A stretch of DNA of 64,000 bases from Xylophilus rhododendri (lineage in GTDB: Bacteria > Pseudomonadota > Gammaproteobacteria > Burkholderiales > Burkholderiaceae_C), in assembly GCF_009906855.1 (NCBI RefSeq), contig NZ_CP047650.1, positions 2,914,001-2,978,000 on the forward strand, written 5' to 3'. The position numbers and the translations under genes are program-made. Under the pieces are notes generated by a model that did not search any database, was not told the origin of the DNA, and saw only the letters and a program-made list of their open reading frames with translations. Within the stretch, counting starts at the first letter, position 1, and each line of letters opens with the position of its first letter. Positions 60,405 through 64,000 of the stretch are shown one piece after another.

Positions 60405-61688
60405 TGTTTAGACCGGGGACATGGGAAACACCCGTGCGGGGACATAGGAAACACCTCGGCTCAATTGGAAGCGGTCGCCGCAGCGCTGTCCAGACGCATG
60501 AAGCAATGGTGGCTGAAGTAGATATCGAAGCAGCCGTCGTGCTCGGGATCGGGCCGGAAGGCCACCGGCAGGCGGTGTAGCGCGTGCGACAAGCGCAGCT
60601 TGTGGCCCTGGAACTTCACGAAGCCGTTCCAGCCCACGGTCACGACGTGATCGTGCTCGGCGTATTCGATCTCCGGCAGCACCTGCGGCATGGCCCGCGG
60701 GCTCATGCGGTAGCGCTGTGCGGGTGTCTGCATGGCGATGCCTTCGTGCGGCCTCTCGTGGTTGTAGACAGCCCTCCAGCGGTCGAGCGCGTCCTGTGCA
60801 TGGGCGAGGTTGTCGAAGGTCCTGCCGTTGAGCACCTCGGCCTTGAGCGAACGGTGGAAGCGCTCGAGCTTGCCGTTGGTCTGCGGGTGGTACGGCGCGC
60901 TGTGGCTGACGCGCATGCCCAGCCGGATGAACCAGATGTCGAGCCCGCTGAGGTGGCCCGGTGCGCTCGGCACGCCCCAGGGCGCGCCGTTGTCGGCGTT
61001 GATGCGCGCGGGCAGCCCGTAGCGCTCGAAGACGGCCTGGAGCTGGCTCTGCACCGTGGCGCTGTCGGTCCTGGCGCAGGCGGCCGCGGCCAGGTTGAAG
61101 CGCGAGTGGTCGTCGAGCAAGGTCAGCGGGTTGCAGCGCCCGGCAGCGGTCTCGAAGTGGCCTTTGAAGTCGAGCTGCCACAGCGCGTTGGGATGCTCGT
61201 GCTCGAAGCGCTGCCAGGGCTGGCTGGCAGCGCTCGCCTCTTGAGGGATCAGGCCGTTGCGTCGCAGGATGTCGGTGACGGTGCTGGTGGCGGGCACCTC
61301 GCGGTGGCCGAGGTCCAGCAGCCTGCGGCAGATCTTGCGCGCGCCCCAGGCAGGATGCTCGCGCCGCATCGCCAGGACGGTCGACTGCATGTCCGCGGGC
61401 GTCTGCAGCGGGCTGTGTACGGGGCGCCTGGAGCGCTCCACGAAGGCCGCCTGACCTTCCACTGCAAAACGCTTGAGCAGCGCATAGCCCGCCTTGGGCG
61501 TGATGTTGAAGCGCCGGCACAACTCGCGCCGATTAGCCCCTTCCTGCTGGGCCAGTTCCACGAACTCTTGCTTGGTGCTCATGAGGTCTCTCGGTTGCCA
61601 GGGCATGGGCTTCTCCTCGGCTTGTCTGCCGCACAGAAGTGTTTCCCATGTCCCCGCACACCCGTTTCCCATGTCCCCGGTCTGAACA
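60405..61688. mobile_element. IS481-family insertion sequence (1284 bp)
   Basis: The ends are inverted repeats: TGTTTAGACCGGGGACATGG on the left and its near-perfect reverse complement on the right (one mismatch in about 21). Each end also carries an inner repeat of GGGGACAT..GGAAAC. Flanks are a 6-bp direct repeat CTTCGC (60399-60404 and 61689-61694). The TGT ends and a single IS481-type transposase fit the family. The target is the loop of a 10-bp hairpin inside the LIR. Confidence 0.93.
60461..61606 (-). CDS. IS481-family transposase
   Basis: A 381-residue DDE transposase. N-terminal helix-turn-helix region LCRRFNITPKAGYALLKRF near residue 28-46, second HTH near 75-110, and an rve integrase core: first Asp in LWQLDFKGHF near 145, second Asp in INADNGAPW near 205, and Glu in TNGKLERFHRSLKAE near 250. 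The start MPWQPRDLM is typical of the family, so ATG 61606 was preferred over 61582. The frame is intact, so the element could be active. Confidence 0.93.
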   Translation of the reverse strand: MPWQPRDLMSTKQEFVELAQQEGANRRELCRRFNITPKAGYALLKRFAVEGQAAFVERSRRPVHSPLQTPADMQSTVLAMRREHPAWGARKICRRLLDLGHREVPATSTVTDILRRNGLIPQEASAASQPWQRFEHEHPNALWQLDFKGHFETAAGRCNPLTLLDDHSRFNLAAAACARTDSATVQSQLQAVFERYGLPARINADNGAPWGVPSAPGHLSGLDIWFIRLGMRVSHSAPYHPQTNGKLERFHRSLKAEVLNGRTFDNLAHAQDALDRWRAVYNHERPHEGIAMQTPAQRYRMSPRAMPQVLPEIEYAEHDHVVTVGWNGFVKFQGHKLRLSHALHRLPVAFRPDPEHDGCFDIYFSHHCFMRLDSAAATASN

Positions 61689-61919
61689 CTTCGCCAAAGA
61701 AAGTAAGCAAAGAAAGGCGACCCGGCTGCGGGAGTCCCCCTCCTGCGGAGGGGGCACGCTGCGGTGCTCGCAAAAGCGGGGTCCACGACAACTCGCTTCG
61801 CTCAAACAGGTCGTGGCCCTGATCCGCTTTTGCTGCGCTCCTCACTCACCCGCAGACGGGACCCGGGGAGCGGGGGCAGCCACTGCTTCGCAGGGCGACG
61901 GGCCTTCGCTGCGCTCGGC
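61689..61919 (+). repeat. LIR copy 2, inner left-arm fragment
   Basis: Continuation of the left arm after the IS481 insertion, from the second CTTCGC copy to the IS3 insertion. It closely follows 5827-6056 of copy 1, including the GCAAAAGCGG...CCGCTTTTGC hairpin and the TCC-CCCTCC/GGAGGGGG hairpin (loop TGC here, TTC in copy 1). It ends with GGC, the 3-bp target duplication of the next element. No gene is present. Confidence 0.9.
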
Positions 61920-61953
61920 TGTCCTGGTCTAATTTCCAAAGACAAGTCGATAG

Positions 61954-63176
<1,223 letters not shown>

Positions 63177-63184
63177 CCAGGACA

Positions 63185-63537
63185 GGCCTCTGATTGATAA
63201 ATACCCGCCCTCTGCGACGCACGGTCTTTTAGCGGAGGCCGAGCGCAGCGAAGGCCCGTTGCGCTGCGAAGCAGCCGCTGTCCCCGTATCCGGGTCCCGT
63301 GAGCCCGAGAGCGAGGAACGGAGCAAAGGCGGATCAGGGCCACGACCTGTTTGAGCGAAGCGAGTTGTCGTGGACCCCGCCTTTGCGAGTACCGCAGCGG
63401 TGCCCGAAGGGCCTCGGGTGTCGGGTCGCCTTTCTTTGCTTACTTTCTTTGGCGAAGCAAAGAAAGTGAGCGCGGTCTGGGGCGCGCAGCCCCAGCCCCG
63501 CCCTCCGCAGAGGAGAACCCCCCCTCCGCCAGGGAGA
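63185..63537. repeat. LIR copy 2, loop and right arm
   Basis: The loop (to about 63236) shares TGATAAATACCCGCCC with the copy-1 loop (TGATGAATACCCGCCC). The right arm (about 63237-63537) is the reverse complement of the left arm, ending in the ACTTTCTTTG/CAAAGAAAGT hairpin, GGGGCGCGCAGCCCC and CCCTCCGC modules. One hairpin differs in sequence from copy 1 (GCCCGAAGGGC instead of the CCCCCTC stem). The 362-bp stretch between the IS3 OrfB and the next gene holds this and no gene. Confidence 0.9.
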
Positions 63538-63546
63538 ACAACCCCC

Positions 63547-64000
63547 TCACCCCAGATGCTTACCCACGATGCCAGCCAACTCAAACATCGTGACCTGATC
63601 CTTGCCGAAGACAGCCCGCAGCTTCTCATCGGCATTGATCGCCCGCTTGTTCTGCGTGTCCTGCAGCCCGTGCTCCTTGATGTACTCCCAGAGCTTCTTG
63701 ATGACCGCCGGCCGAGCGATCGGATCGCCCCCGATGACGGCGGCCAGCGCAGCACTGGGCGTGGCGCCGCCTGTGGAGGCCGTCTTGCGCGCAGGCGCCT
63801 TCACCGCAGCCGATTTGGCAGCGGCCTTCTTGGCAGCCGGCGCCTTCTTGGCAGCAGCTTTCTTGGCGGGCGCCGCAGCCTTGGCGGCAGCCCCCGCGCT
63901 CGCCGTCTTGCGCGGCGGAAACTTGCTCGTGCGCGGCTCGAACTCGAAGTTCACCTTGCCGGCAGCGGCATCCCAGGCCAGGAAGGCCTTGAAGGTGCGC
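63547..64000 (-). CDS. Probable DNA topoisomerase III C-terminus fused to a SWIB domain (partial)
   Basis: The frame is open from the stop at 63547 to the window edge. Upstream residues RTFKAFLAWDAAAGKVNFEF look like the end of a bacterial topoisomerase III, followed by a Lys/Ala-rich linker (many AAKK units) and a C-terminal SWIB/MDM2 domain (SAALAAVIGG, KKLWEYIKEHGLQD, INADEKLRAVFGKDQVTMFE). A GTG at 63954 could start a free 135-residue SWIB protein, but no ribosome-binding site is seen and the sequence before it appears coding. Codon third positions are G/T-rich near the end, adjoining the LIR. Confidence 0.7.
   Translation of the reverse strand, partial: RTFKAFLAWDAAAGKVNFEFEPRTSKFPPRKTASAGAAAKAAAPAKKAAAKKAPAAKKAAAKSAAVKAPARKTASTGGATPSAALAAVIGGDPIARPAVIKKLWEYIKEHGLQDTQNKRAINADEKLRAVFGKDQVTMFELAGIVGKHLG

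Overview
The window is GC-rich DNA from a Gram-negative betaproteobacterium, most likely a Comamonadaceae-type member of the Burkholderiales. The clues are the 16-stranded-type porin, the minCDE locus, the purE-purK-sua5 and fba/purC genes, a Burkholderiales-style bcs cellulose cluster containing BcsD, and intergenic repeats of a kind I associate with this family. Species cannot be fixed from the sequence. A candidate plant-inducible (PIP) box in front of a large unknown gene hints at, but does not prove, a plant-associated lifestyle.

Layout. 0-2.1 kb: two tandem LacI-family regulators. 2.1-11.9 kb: a Crp/Fnr-type regulator divergent from an uptake-and-activation operon (acyl-CoA ligase, five-part branched-chain-type ABC transporter, PaaK-like ligase). 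This operon is interrupted between livG and livH by a 0.63-kb long inverted repeat (LIR). 12-18 kb: a small unknown gene and a 1784-residue kinase/AAA/GAF/PAS/GGDEF hybrid. 18.1-20 kb: minCDE. 20-23.5 kb: a DUF1800/DUF1501 pair. 23.6-32.7 kb: housekeeping genes (pyrF, UDG-like, rimI, tsaB, dacB, degenerate GDSL lipoprotein, sua5, purK, purE, cnoX). 32.7-35.2 kb: old-yellow-enzyme oxidoreductase and porin.

35.2-51.6 kb, all on the minus strand: a complete cluster for acetylated cellulose. In transcription order it is bcsD, bcsP/R-like, bcsQ, bcsA, bcsB, a BcsC beta-barrel gene, bcsZ, a BcsC TPR gene, then wssF-, wssG-, wssH- and wssI-like acetylation genes. BcsC is encoded as two separate proteins that share a homologous TPR segment, which suggests duplication followed by complementary loss. 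BcsA has a c-di-GMP-binding PilZ domain, so GGDEF proteins such as the 12.7-kb hybrid could feed into it.

51.7-60.3 kb: MFS exporter, DUF481 outer-membrane protein, PEP-CTERM protein, alpha/beta hydrolase lipoprotein, class II aldolase, an unknown 698-residue protein behind the PIP-like box, and purC. 60.3-63.5 kb: a second LIR copy split by an IS481-family and an IS3-family element. The window ends inside a probable topoisomerase III-SWIB gene.

The most unusual signals are (1) the LIR family, whose two copies sit at sharp flips of local strand composition and attract insertion sequences at hairpin loops; (2) the split, duplicated BcsC in a cellulose-acetylation cluster; and (3) the candidate type III effector gene with its PIP-like box. 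purC and purE, normally neighbours, are about 28 kb apart in a geometry that one inversion would explain.
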